Positions 23,490 through 33,167 of a stretch of DNA of 64,000 nt are shown here, one piece after another. The notes beneath the pieces are model-generated. The model saw only the letters and a program-made list of their open reading frames with translations, was not told the DNA's origin and did not search any database. The DNA comes from Brachypodium distachyon (taxonomy: Eukaryota; Streptophyta; Magnoliopsida; Poales; Poaceae), in NCBI RefSeq assembly GCF_000005505.3, contig NC_016134.3, positions 33,294,150-33,358,149 of the forward strand. The letters run 5' to 3'. The position numbers and the translations under genes were made by a program. The stretch's first letter is position 1. Each line of letters starts with the position of its first letter.

Positions 23490-23601
23490 CTCTCTCCATC
23501 TCATACTAAGTGACAAAATATTACATGTATTTGGACGCTTCGTGGGTATAAATACATCCATATTTAGCAAACTTGAGTCACTTAATAATGGAGTGAGGAA
23601 G
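23490..23601. mobile_element. Stowaway MITE in the PKS promoter
   Basis: 112 bp between CTCTCTCCATCTCATACTAA and TTAATAATGGAGTGAGGAAG, TA on both sides. It ends about 55 bp before the TATA box of the type III PKS gene, so it forms part of the proximal promoter. Confidence 0.82.
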
Positions 23602-23655
23602 TATATAATTCCACTTTCTTGTAAATTAATTACTCCAGCTCTGGGCATCGATCTG

Positions 23656-23662
23656 TATAAAG
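23656..23662 (+). promoter_or_regulatory. TATA box of the type III PKS gene
   Basis: TATAAAG about 140 bp before the ATG at 23798, predicting a leader of about 105-110 nt. Confidence 0.65.
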
Positions 23663-23797
23663 ACTTGGCCAGCAGAGCCCCATTCATAGATCGACACACA
23701 GACCGCGCTGCGCCTACTAGATCGATATCTAGCATTCTTCCCTTCCCAACAATCCAAGTCAAAGGTACACCCATACATACACTCTCTTCAATCGGCC

Positions 23798-25591
23798 ATG
23801 ACAAGAGCTAACGGTAACGGTACCGTGCCCGTGCGTGACAACCGCCGGAGCATGCAACACGCTGAAGGCCCTGCGGCCGTGCTCGCCATCGGCACGGCAA
23901 ACCCGACGAGCACCATAGCGCAACAGGACCAGTTCGCCGACCAGTTCTTCCGCGTGACCAACAGCGACGACCTTACTGATCTCAAGGCAAAGTTTGAGAG
24001 AATATGTAAGAGCTAGCACTACAAATTATCCATCCTCCCATTGTCAACTGCATGCTCCCCAGTTTGCCTAATTATTAACATAGTCTGATCGTGCATATAG
24101 GTCATTTTAGCATTCTCAATTTCTTGTTTTAGGCAGGGGTGGTCTCGCGGGTAGTCTCGGGTGGACGCGTACGTAGAGCCTGGATGTCCATGTTAGGATA
24201 TCGGTTCTTTTAGATCTCCTGTTCTAGTTTGGTCCTAATTTGTTAATCAATGGGATTCTTCCTATGATTCCATTCAAAGGAATCAACACACTAATTAATT
24301 AGAGTACTCTTGGCCGTATGTCCTGTGCTTTTAATTGCATGCTGTGAAAATGGCTAGAAGATAAAACGGGCACGTACGTACACAGGGACACAGCGTAGCG
24401 GGCCTGCTTGCTAATTTCGGCGACAAAATCTGCTAAATATTGTATGCAATTAGAGGGAGTACTGTATTAAGAGATGCTGTTTCAGGTTGATCATGACACG
24501 ATACTAATTAACTTGCTTTGCAACCAAAATGTTTCTAACTAGCCTAATTTCAACTGAATTCGATCGATCCAGGCGACAAGACAGGCATCGAGAAGCGGCA
24601 CTTCCACATGACGGAGGAAATGCTCCTCGCCCACCCGGAGTTCCTCGACCGAGACCAGCCATCCCTCGACGCTCGCATCGAGATCGTCGCCACCGCGGTG
24701 CCGAAGCTCGCGGAGTCCGCGGCGAGAAAAGCCATCGCCGAGTGGGGCCGTCCGGCCAGCGACATCACGCACCTCATCTTCAGCACCTACTCCGGCTGCC
24801 GCGCCCCTGCCGCCGACCTGGAGCTGGCCACGCTCCTCAACCTCCGCCCCACGGTCTGCCGCACCATCCTCAGCCTCCACGGCTGCTACGGCGGGGGCCG
24901 GGCGCTGCACCTGGCCAAGGAGCTCGCCGAGAACAACCGCGGCGCGCGCGTCCTGGTGGCATGCTCCGAGATCACCCTGGTCTGCTTCAACGGGCCCGAC
25001 GGCAGCAACCTCGTGGGCCACGCGCTCTTCGGGGACGGCGCCGGCGCCGCCATCGTCGGCGCCGGGCCCTTCGATGCCGCCTCCGGGGAGCGCCCGCTGT
25101 TCGAGATGGTGGCCGCCACGCAGACGACGGTGCCGAAGACGGAGCACGTGCTGGGGATGCAGGTCGCGGGCGGCGGCATCGACTTCCACCTGGCCATCCA
25201 GGTGCCGATGCTGATCGGGCAAAACGTCGAACAGTGTCTGCGCGACGCGTTCAGGGCCACGCTTGGGGACGACGACGAGGACGGCATCCCGTGCTGGAAC
25301 GACCTCTTCTGGGCGGTGCACCCCGGTGGGCGCCCGATCCTGGATAACATCGACGCCGTGCTCAAGCTGGAGAAAGGGAAGCTGGCGGCGAGCCGGCAGG
25401 TGCTGCGCGAGTACGGGAACATGAGCGGCGCCACGATCGTCTTCGTGCTCGACGAGCTCCGCCGGCGTAGAGAGAAGGATGGCAGCGGCGGCCACCAGCT
25501 TCCTGAGTGGGGTGCCTTGCTGGCCTTCGGACCTGGAATCACGATCGAGACCATGGTGCTGCGCTGCCCGCCGGGTCTCAAGGGAAATTAG
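23798..25591 (+). CDS. Type III polyketide synthase, alkylresorcinol/curcuminoid synthase-like
   Basis: Exons 23798-24005 and 24573-25591 join inside a Cys codon (T|GC, residue 70), the classic intron site of the chalcone synthase superfamily. The product is 408 residues. The catalytic triad is intact: Cys174 ([11 protein letters not shown]), His319 ([12 protein letters not shown]) and Asn352 (YGNMSGAT); the C-terminal GFGPG-type loop reads [13 protein letters not shown]. Family enzymes condense malonyl-CoA units onto a CoA starter in the cytosol or at the ER. By eye, pocket positions equivalent to chalcone synthase Thr132, Met137 and Thr197 are Tyr142, Ala147 and Cys207, and the loop after Cys207 is about three residues short. 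The STYSG...[13 protein letters not shown] pattern is that of grass alkylresorcinol and curcuminoid synthases, so chalcone synthase is unlikely. Exact product is open. No break is seen. The nearest gene to the left is an OMT about 14.4 kb away. Confidence 0.93.
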
Positions 25592-26098
25592 TTCATTACC
25601 AGGGTAAATATACACATTTACTACACTACACCGCTGCATATGCATTTTACAACTTTTTCATAAATAAAAAAACTCAAAGATCAATGGTCTTTTCTTAGAT
25701 CAAAAAGATCAATGGTTGATAAGCATTTCTCTCATAGAAAACTCGAAATCCATTAAGAATTAAGCACACTAGCTACCCGCTAACCAGACCATATTTTAAG
25801 ACCACACTCTAGTACCAGAAAATATACTGGTACTTGATCTCTATAGGTCATCATGCTAAAGTATGATTTTGACCTAAAGCCAGAGTATTAATTGATCAAA
25901 TTTTATCCCAAATATGCATGGGTGATGATGGGTGCATGCATGTGTGTTGTCCGTTCCAGTGTTTTCAACAAAAGTTCCTGTCCTGGATCTGCAGTGTTTG
26001 TAATGATTATTACCATATTTGTCAAGCTTTCTAGGTGTGTAATTAAATATCGCGACTTGTGTGGAGTGTACTATCAAACTCAACATTGATATATAATG
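25592..26098. other. 3' flank of the PKS gene
   Basis: AT-rich 3' UTR and intergenic DNA. No gene was recognised. Confidence 0.5.
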
Positions 26099-26100
26099 TA

Positions 26101-26540
26101 CTCCCTCAATTTCAATATACACCGCGTATGCTTTCATGCACATGGACCAAGGCTTAGCCCCTCTGCGTACTCCAAAGAGCACATGCATTTCGATTGCAGC
26201 GTGGTATTAATTCTGCCCGTCCGTTTGAATTTCTTATTCCCACGAGGAAAACTCCCGAAATTTTCTGCGGCGCGCCGTGCCTCTGCCGACTCCCAGCTCC
26301 CGAACCAGCCACTCTCAGCCGCATGCATGCGCCGTGCAGACCAATCAGCCGCATGCACGCAGCGCTACTCCAAGCAGGAAAACACAGCGCAAATCAATTT
26401 CGTTCGCACGGCTGGAGCTGCATGCATGGTCTGTCCCATCGATAGTAGGAGCAATTAGTGTTGCAGGAATTAAAGAAAAACGAGCTGTTTAGGAATTTCC
26501 GGAAAAAATCCATACGCGGTCTATATGGGAACCGAGGGAG
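26101..26540. mobile_element. 440-bp Stowaway-like element
   Basis: The inverted ends begin CTCCCTCAATTTCAATATAC and finish TATATGGGAACCGAGGGAG; pairing continues about 30 bp (both contain ACCGCGTATG in inverted order). TA lies on both sides. The middle is unusually GC-rich and carries CATGCATG blocks and repeated CCGCATGCA units. It is longer than typical Stowaway copies and non-coding. Confidence 0.78.
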
Positions 26541-26654
26541 TACCTTTCTATAAAGTTCAGTTTCTATCGATACATAAATCTCTTGAAACATATGTTTCTT
26601 TGACCAGGATTTCCATGGCCAACCGTGGGATCCTAAAATTTCTAATTCCACGTA

Positions 26655-26790
26655 CCAACAAAGAATGTTTCAACTTTGACTAAATTTGAATGCATCCAAA
26701 TATAATAAGTCATGTCTAAATACACTAAGTCATGTCAAAATTCATTAAAATTTTGACAAACTTAAGACATCTTTTGTTGGACGGAAAAAG
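26655..26790. mobile_element. Stowaway-like MITE, same family as 27167-27289
   Basis: 136 bp flanked by TA. The inverted arms carry CAACAAAGAATGTTTCAAC and CATCTTTTGTTGGACGG. The terminal bases have decayed. Confidence 0.7.
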
Positions 26791-26796
26791 TACGAG

Positions 26797-26875
26797 ATAT
26801 GAATACGAAGGGTCTTGAACCCTCATCCACGGGAATTAGTAGCCTCATATGACGGGCCGCTCTCGCCAATAATGA
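26797..26875 (-). mobile_element. Possible tRNA-derived SINE head
   Basis: On the minus strand an A-box-like TGGCGAGAGCGG is followed about 40 nt later by a B-box-like GGGTTCAAGACCC. No tRNA cloverleaf forms, so a SINE or tRNA relic is more likely than a tRNA gene. No target duplication was found. Confidence 0.45.
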
Positions 26876-27166
26876 TTCATTGTACCTATGTCTATAAATT
26901 AATAAATTCGTGTGATTTGCTAAAAAAAATGCAGAGTTAAAGTGACATGTCATCTTTAGCAGTACTAAATGAATCATATGATATATGATTGTGCACAAGA
27001 AAAACATATGATTCTTATGGAATTTTTCCTAGAAAATCCAACACAAGTGAATCCTAAGCAAAAAACGATCCACGTAGAAATAATCCTGAGGATTATAACC
27101 CTTCAAAAATCTTTTGAACCACTGAAACTTACGCTACTCGTACGCCAACGAACGGTAATTGTACTA

Positions 27167-27289
27167 CTTTCTCCGTACAACAAAAGATGTCTCAACTTTG
27201 ACTAAATTTGAATGCATCTATACACTAGGTCATGTCTACATACATTCAAATTTTGATAAATTTGAAACATCTTTTGTTGGGCGGAGGGG
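27167..27289. mobile_element. Stowaway-like MITE
   Basis: 123 bp with arms CTTTCTCCGTACAACAAAAG and CTTTTGTTGGGCGGAGGGG, TA on both sides. Confidence 0.82.
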
Positions 27290-27660
27290 TAGTTTTTCCT
27301 TACATGCTATTGACGTGCCTTGCTTGCTTATGAACCCTTCCATCTCCTGATATCCCTTTCCTCTTTCCCTTTTCAATGAATCCATTGTTTTCTATCACCT
27401 TTCTATATGCAAATTGGATGAATCTTTTGAAAACTTTGGAAAGGATATTTAGGTACTTGATTGATTTAAACTCTAATCAAGGTTAGATGGGTAATTAGGC
27501 CCTAATTATTCATCTACTATGTTAATCACATCCGGGCCTGTTCCAGGGGAAATTCCCTTTCTCCTCTTTGCACGGCGGAAGGTCTCTTCTCAAGGAACGT
27601 AGCAGCTGGTACGTGCACTAGTGAAGTCCAGCACTTTTTTCTTTTTTTTCGATGAGTGAA

Positions 27661-28560
27661 GTTTTTTTTTAAGACGAGAATTTTATTCATTAATAGCAGA
27701 TTACATGTCTGAGCCTGTAGGTAGCAGAGTTCTGAGAATTACAAAGTTGTCTCAAAGGACAGCCAACAGTTCTGTGAAGGCTGTTAGTACAAGAATTCAG
27801 GGGAGTGATATTACATCTATTCTTAGCTGCCCTGGCAAGCTGATGAGCAAGAGTATTATTATCCCTAGGAGTGTAGATCATCTGAGAATTCAACCTAGAG
27901 TGGGCAGATATAATTTGAGAAAGATAAGCTCTAATAGACCAATGTCCTGGATGGTTGACGATGTCCTTCTGTTGGCAGGCAATAGGTAGAGCTTGGCTGT
28001 CAGTCAATTGCTTTGCACCCTGCGATGAGAGATGAGATCAACAACAAGAAGCCATCTCAAAGCTTGTTCACTGGAATGGAGGTAGCTTGAATTTGTGCAA
28101 TCCACCTGCATTGAGGATCGAGGGATTCAATGAAGACTCCAAGGCCGGCAGCAGCAGCTTCCCTCCCGTCGACAGGTTTCTTTCAAGCCGCATCCGAATA
28201 GATGTTAAACCCATGCAAATGAGAAATTTGGGAAGTGAAAATGGGTGTGGTAGAAGATGTCAATTGATTATGCTCATTATCTGAATCTGCAGAAGTCTTC
28301 AAATCCCGCCCTGCAATTAAACTTTTAGTGTTTGGATAAATTTGAAGAGGGGAGGAGACGTTTTTGTTAAAGAGGTAGTTGTTCCGGACTTTCAGATACA
28401 CCAAAGGAAGGTGAAAATGTTTTGAAAAAAGGCATTCGAGTGATCACTTTTGATGATTGCTGCAATTACATCAGCGATGGTATTGTGCTGAAGAGCATAA
28501 AAATCAGATCTGATAAACCAAGAAGAGGTAAACCGACGAATGGACAGAGAAAGAAATGAC
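27661..28560 (-). mobile_element. Decayed LINE 3' part with RNase H-like domain
   Basis: Reading right to left, the minus strand encodes ALQHNTIADVIAAIIKS, a tryptophan/RN block (FTFLWCI, KVRNNYLFNK), a YSDAA motif, then an RNase H tail ending HPGHWSIRAYLSQIIS and NNTLAHQLARAAKNR. Stops (including TGA where a Trp codon is expected after YSDAA) and frame changes break it. The T-run on the plus strand at 27662-27672 is the poly-A tail. RNase H-bearing L1-type LINEs are common in plants. It could instead be a degraded RNase H-like host paralog, but the tail favours a LINE. Confidence 0.65.
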
Positions 28561-28583
28561 GTTTCTCTTGGTGTGCATGCAGC

Positions 28584-28649
28584 GAACTGCAGGCTGCAGC
28601 AGCACATGGGCGCGCTGATCTGGGGGCACATGGGCGCACTGATCTGGGG
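28584..28649. repeat. Repeat GAACTGCAGGCTGCAGCAGC, shared with 29539
   Basis: A block starting GAACTGCAGGCTGCAGCAGC with a downstream CACATGG..CTGATC motif occurs here and at 29539-29580 in direct orientation. In this copy the second half is duplicated as two 24-bp units (28602-28625, 28626-28649). Origin unknown. Confidence 0.7.
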
Positions 28650-28789
28650 GGGAGTCCCATTCCTTTTTCCTTTTTTTTATTTTCTTTTACAGAAAAAATG
28701 TTTGGTTTCAGGCCATGCTGTTTAATTCTCTGCCGACGCCTCCTGGTCCATATAAATCCCCCTCCAATCAAATAAGCCGTGAAACAGGT

Positions 28790-29233
28790 CACGATGTGAT
28801 GTTGTGAAGTTCACTATGTTATAAAGAACAAATCTAATCTGCAGATCCAGTTTCTTTTTAAATGTGATTCGAGTACAGCAGGTTCTGTAATCTCACTTCA
28901 GTCTCATTCAACTCAATAACGATGCTGAATTAAACCCATTTTATCATGATGAACAGACAAAAAAAATCCTGCATGAAGAGGAAAATTGTAATCATTAATG
29001 TTTGATTTGCACCTAAAATTGCAAAATATTGAGGGGATGTACCAAAAGAAATCGTATTATAAATAGTGAACCAGAACAACACATAAATCTTTATTATCGT
29101 ATCTGGATCTCCAATTATACGCTACACGATCACGTGCACGTCCTCTTGGTTCTTGCTGCCGTATAGGCCAGTAATAACAACGATCATATTGATACACCGT
29201 ACCATTGCATAGTTGTTATTATCACTTCATATT
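28790..29233. other. Intergenic, no gene recognised
   Basis: AT-rich 3' flank of the defensin-like exon; nothing else recognised. Confidence 0.5.
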
Positions 29234-29457
29234 TCAGGAAATAACCTGTAAGTTTATCCTTTCGCCTACAGTATTTCTTAGTGGAGGCGGATCACAATAC
29301 GTGCAGTTGCATCCTGGCCACTCTCCGTTGATGAAAGTACAGTTGGAAGTTGCCGTGGGACCAAGTTCCTCCAGACACATCTGCTTGCAATCCTCCGGAA
29401 TACATCCATGTGGGTGAAAGCTCGACCCACACTTGGCCGTTGCCTTGGTCACCATGC
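29234..29457 (-). pseudogene. Defensin-like cysteine-rich exon, signal-peptide exon not found
   Basis: Behind an acceptor (TTCACAG|GC) the minus strand encodes GMVTKATAKCGSSFHPHGC and continues with a C-x8-C-x4-C-x3-C-x12-C-x9-C-x-C-x2-C arrangement, ending CNCTYC plus a short basic tail and TGA. Eight cysteines and an intron just before the mature part are typical of plant DEFL/LCR secreted peptides. The expected first exon with a signal peptide was not found in the roughly 500 bp upstream, which is shared with the oleosin promoter and holds a copy of the 28584 repeat. It may be an orphan exon or a gene whose first exon lies far away. Function (defence or reproductive signalling) cannot be told. 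Confidence 0.55.
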
Positions 29458-29786
29458 CTGTGAATTTGATCGAATGGGGGAAAAAACACCCCAAAAAACC
29501 ATAGCACATCGGGTGGAAATCTACAATATAGCTATTGTGAACTGCAGGCTGCAGCAGCACATGGCCGCACTGATCGGGGGGAAATCCCAACTCCAGGCGC
29601 GTGGGCCGTTGGGCTCTTCGGAAGTTTGTATAGTGGCATCTGGCCCAACTCCAGGCGCGTTGGGCCAACAAAGCCACGTGACGACCTCAAGTTGGAACGC
29701 CGTTCGAGCTCTGCATCGGAACGAAAAACGCTGCAGTTTGCGGCACGTAGGATGAGAGATCCCCTGGAGCCTGCAAAGCTGGCACG

Positions 29787-29841
29787 TACGTGGCACGACG
29801 TGGGGGCACCGCTGTCCATGCAGAGCACACCTCTGCCACGT
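29787..29841 (+). promoter_or_regulatory. ABRE/RY cluster upstream of oleosin
   Basis: Three ACGT-core boxes, TACGTGGC (29787-29794), GACGTGGG (29797-29804) and GCCACGT (29835-29841), surround an RY motif CATGCA (29817-29822). ABRE plus RY is the usual signature of seed-maturation promoters driven by ABI5- and ABI3/VP1-type factors. Confidence 0.7.
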
Positions 29842-29902
29842 ACCCCTGCTCCGCCTTCCACATGTCTCAGCCAGACTTCGCCGCTCTGCCACCGCCGCAG
29901 CT

Positions 29903-29908
29903 TATATA
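29903..29908 (+). promoter_or_regulatory. TATA box of the oleosin gene
   Basis: TATATA-like box about 85-90 bp before the ATG at 29993. Confidence 0.65.
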
Positions 29909-29992
29909 CCCCGATTCATCTCCGCGACGAGCCCATCGAGCACCTGGTTGTCTTGTTCAGCGTACGTATTCAGCGTAGGTGATAATCACACG

Positions 29993-30508
29993 ATGGCAGG
30001 AGAGCAGGCGTACCACAGGGGAGGAGTCCACGGCGGCGGCAGCGCCGTCGGGGAGGAGTACATGCGAGCGATCCGCGGCGACGACGACTACCACAACAAC
30101 TACTACGGCCAGCAGCAGCAGCATCCGATGGGCGTCACGGTCACGAAAGCCGTGGCGGCGGCGGTGGCGGCGGGGTCGATGCTGTTCCTGTCGGCGCTGA
30201 CGCTGACGGGCACGGTGCTGGCGCTCGTCGTGGCGACGCCGCTGCTGGTGATCTTCAGCCCCGTGCTGGTGCCCGCCGCCGTCGCCGTGTCGCTGCTGGC
30301 GGCCGGGTTCGTGTCGTCGGGCGCCTTCGGGGCCGCGGCGATGGGCGTGCTGGCGTGGATGTACAGGTACTACGTGTCGTCATCGGGGGAGTCCTCCTCG
30401 CCGCCTGGGGCAGATAAGGTGGATTATGCCAGGGCCAGGCTCGACTCCAAGGCGCACGACGTCAAGAACTGGGCGCAGAACCGCCTCGACCAGGCACGCA
30501 CGCAGTAG
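29993..30508 (+). CDS. Oleosin, seed oil-body structural protein
   Basis: A single exon of 171 residues. The N-terminus is hydrophilic with a poly-Gln/His-Tyr stretch (to about 46). The uninterrupted hydrophobic hairpin spans about 50-125. Its proline knot is P83-x5-S89-P90-x3-P94 ([12 protein letters not shown]), the defining oleosin motif. The amphipathic C-terminal tail includes [19 protein letters not shown]. Oleosins coat triacylglycerol droplets in seeds and keep them small. The length falls between the low- and high-molecular-weight cereal isoforms; the C-terminal part is compatible with either. The ATG was chosen because it begins MAGEQ and follows a leader of about 60 nt. ABRE and RY motifs upstream suggest embryo/aleurone expression. 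No disruption is seen. Confidence 0.95.
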   Translation: MAGEQAYHRGGVHGGGSAVGEEYMRAIRGDDDYHNNYYGQQQQHPMGVTVTKAVAAAVAAGSMLFLSALTLTGTVLALVVATPLLVIFSPVLVPAAVAVSLLAAGFVSSGAFGAAAMGVLAWMYRYYVSSSGESSSPPGADKVDYARARLDSKAHDVKNWAQNRLDQARTQ

Positions 30509-31210
30509 AGTTGTGTTCTCGGCCCGTGTAATGCACTTGGTCCGCGGCCGGTGCTGTCGCCTATGAATAATGAGTTGCAGATCTAGCTAGTTTACTACTA
30601 CTTGCAACTTCTGGAAGAGGACATCGTGAGGTTTTTAGTTAGCGATCCATGGAAACCAACTGAGAATAAATCCCACTCTCAGTCAGAGCGATGCTTACTA
30701 AACTGAGACGGGAAAGCAGAGCGAACTTATACCTTGATTCCACATGGTTTTGCCCAACTCTTCTCTTTCTTATCTTTTTTTGCTGTCATATACCATGGCC
30801 CAACTGCTCTTTTTTCTTCTAGCTAGTTTACTACTAATCAAATTCTGATTGATAAAAACATACGAGTGGATGCACGTGGCAAAAAAATAAAGAAAAGAAA
30901 ATTGATGCAGGGGAAGAGTTGCAAGATCGGTATTTCTGTTTTCTGAACGATCCTGTATTTCATTTCGTTTATACTACCCTGAGTGTATCCGAGTACAAGA
31001 CTGACCCTGTCACCTAGAATTCCGTAGAGCTCACGCTTCCGTTCCTATAATCGCGTTGACAGTCCGTTGAGAACTTGAGATCTTAAAAAAGGGGATATCG
31101 GGAGGTCGACCAGGAATCCTATTTACACTTACCTTAAAGCACGCAGAGAGGGAGATCCACATCAGAGGAAACTAGTCAGTCCACGAAAGATCGATCAATC
31201 GAGCTCATCG
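30509..31210. other. Oleosin 3' flank, no further gene
   Basis: Contains the oleosin 3' UTR (AATAAT near 30567) and AT-rich spacer. Nothing else recognised. Confidence 0.5.
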
Positions 31211-31215
31211 GGACG

Positions 31216-32539
31216 CAGGGCCGCCGTCGGGGCAACAAGAGCAAGCTCAAGGCGAGGAAAGACGTGGGACCAACGACGACGACCCGTTCAGGACATCCCC
31301 GAGCATCTCTTCGAGCTGGTCCTCCTCCGCCTGGATTCCTCTCTGTGGCTCATCCGCGCCGCGGCCGTGTGCCTGCGCTGGCGCCGCGCCGGCGCGGACG
31401 CCGGCTTCCTCCGCCTGTTCCGCACGCTCCACCCACCCCACGTCATCGGCCACTGCTACACCGTCGACCCATACTACGACATGCCCCCACGGAGTAGCTC
31501 GCCCGGTATGGCTGAATGTGGGGGCTGCGTCTTTGTGCCGGCTTCTTCTTCCTCGCCGCCGGCCTTCGTTGGCGGCCGCCGCTTCTCCCTTGGCTTCCTC
31601 CCGGACAGTAAATCCTGGGAGCTCGTGGACTGCCGCGGCAGCCTCCTCCTCTCCAGGAAGGAGACCTGCTGGGTAGCACGAATGCGGCCCCTCCTCGTGT
31701 GCGAGCCAACGACGGGGCGCTACCAGGGCATCCTTCGCCCGACGGGCCTGAATGGACGCAGCCTCGGCATGTTCCTGCTCGACGGCGTCCAACCCGACGG
31801 CGGATGCATCAACATGTCCAACTTCAGGATCATGTGTGCCATGTATACGTTCAACATCTGGCACCACGACCGTGAAACGCCGTTCGCCTGCGTCTTCTCC
31901 TCTGGCAGCGACGGCGGCTGGCGCGTCGTGGATCATGCCGGCGACATCGTCCTCCCATTCCCAGGAAAGATCAACTCTCTAAACTTCGTGGGGCGTGCCA
32001 ATGGGTCCGTGTACTGGGAGATCGACGGCGACGCGGCCGTGCTTGCTCTGGGCGAGGCCGGCACGGGGTTCTCGCGTGTCCTGTTCCCGGAAAACGTCCG
32101 TGCATCGCACTGCGAACGGACCTTGCGGGTCATGGCCGGCGCCGATGATGGCGCCGCGTTGCGGGTTGTCCGCGTGATAGGCAGCGAGCTCAAGGTCTTT
32201 GCGCGGCTTCCGGGGGGCAGCAGCGGCGCCGGCGATGAGTGGATGCAGGAGAAGCTCCTGAGTTTGCCGGAGGCCACCCGTGGGCTGCCAGGACACGAGG
32301 AAAGGTTCTTCCAGGGAGCAGCTATGATTGTGGACGCAAATGCGAGCTACGTCCTCGTGACACCCAGCGAGAAGACGTGGCTCTTCTCCGTCGATCTCGA
32401 AACGATGGTGGCAGAACGCGACCACCACAGGAACAGGTTCGCGGGGGCAGCGCAGGCCTGCGAGTTGCCGTGGCCGCCCGCCTTGCAAGCTTGTTGCGCT
32501 GATCGCGGTAGGGGGAGGAGGAGATGCCCCTCATCATGA
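31216..32539 (+). pseudogene. F-box gene with lost start codon and 1-nt frameshift
   Basis: From about 31288 an uninterrupted frame reads VQDIPEHLFELVLLRLDSSL plus WLIRAAAVCLRWRR, an F-box, then about 390 residues of a grass-specific F-box family C-terminal region (GFLPDSKSWELVDCRGSLLL, LLVCEPTTGRYQGILRP), ending TGA at 32537-32539. No ATG exists between about 31080 and 31360. The likely N-terminus (GRRRGNKSKLKARKDVGPTT) is encoded from 31219 in another frame. CAG stands where ATG would be expected, and one extra C in the CCC at 31283-31285 would account for the frame change. F-box proteins are SCF adaptors for substrate ubiquitination. Without the F-box start the locus is probably a pseudogene. 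An upstream exon splicing to TTCAG|GACATC, or a sequence error, are alternatives. Confidence 0.75.
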
Positions 32540-33160
32540 TGTGCTAATAAATATTTTTGAGATTTCCTATCGATTTGATATCCCCCTTGTGATCGTTAGT
32601 TGATTTTGTTCTTGATCTCCTCATTCAACTGAAATCTGCTTATAGCCGGCCAATTTTCCCCATTCACCCTGCGTTTCTTTCTTCAGTCTTCCGATGCATC
32701 ATCGGTCCATCGTTTTCCGATGCATAGTATGGGCATATGGCCAGGTCTGCTCGATGCACAACGCCAGGGAAATTTCCTCCCTTCTGGAGAAAAAAAAAGT
32801 ATTCCTGAAAGGGTTTTTTTTAGAAGTCTTCCTGAAAGGTGAGATGGGATCATAGGACCGTTCGCTCCAGGCTAGATCGTGCTTGTTCATATGGCCTTGC
32901 TTATGGGCTATGGCCTAATCAGTAAGTTGTGATTTATAGTAACTAGGCTAATTCGGCCCAGGTCAAAACAGAGGACCATGTTACAATCCATCTGGATTCA
33001 CTCACCTAAAAAAAAACCTAAATAAGCTTTGGAGATCTACCGAAAATAAATTAGCTGCTGCGCTAGGCGTCTTGTTGGGTGACAATTTGACAGGATCCGT
33101 TGGCTTCCTGACGATCCGATATATAAAATCTAGTCTATTTGAGAAACACAGTACTACAAA
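32540..33160. other. Intergenic, no gene recognised
   Basis: 3' flank of the F-box locus; nothing else seen. Confidence 0.5.
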
Positions 33161-33167
33161 CGCATAC

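Noticed and set aside
23798..25591. Chalcone or stilbene synthase identity for the type III PKS
   Set aside because: The STYSG and LHGCYGGG blocks and the Tyr/Ala/Cys pocket residues do not fit. Chalcone synthases have TTSGVDMPGAD and QQGCFAGG there.
24539..25645. Long open frames on the minus strand opposite the polyketide synthase exon
   Set aside because: They are shadows of a GC-rich exon. They have Arg/Ala/Gly-biased composition and no motifs, while the plus strand has all family motifs.
26797..26875. A second tRNA gene
   Set aside because: A- and B-box-like motifs exist but acceptor and anticodon stems do not form, so it is listed as a possible SINE.
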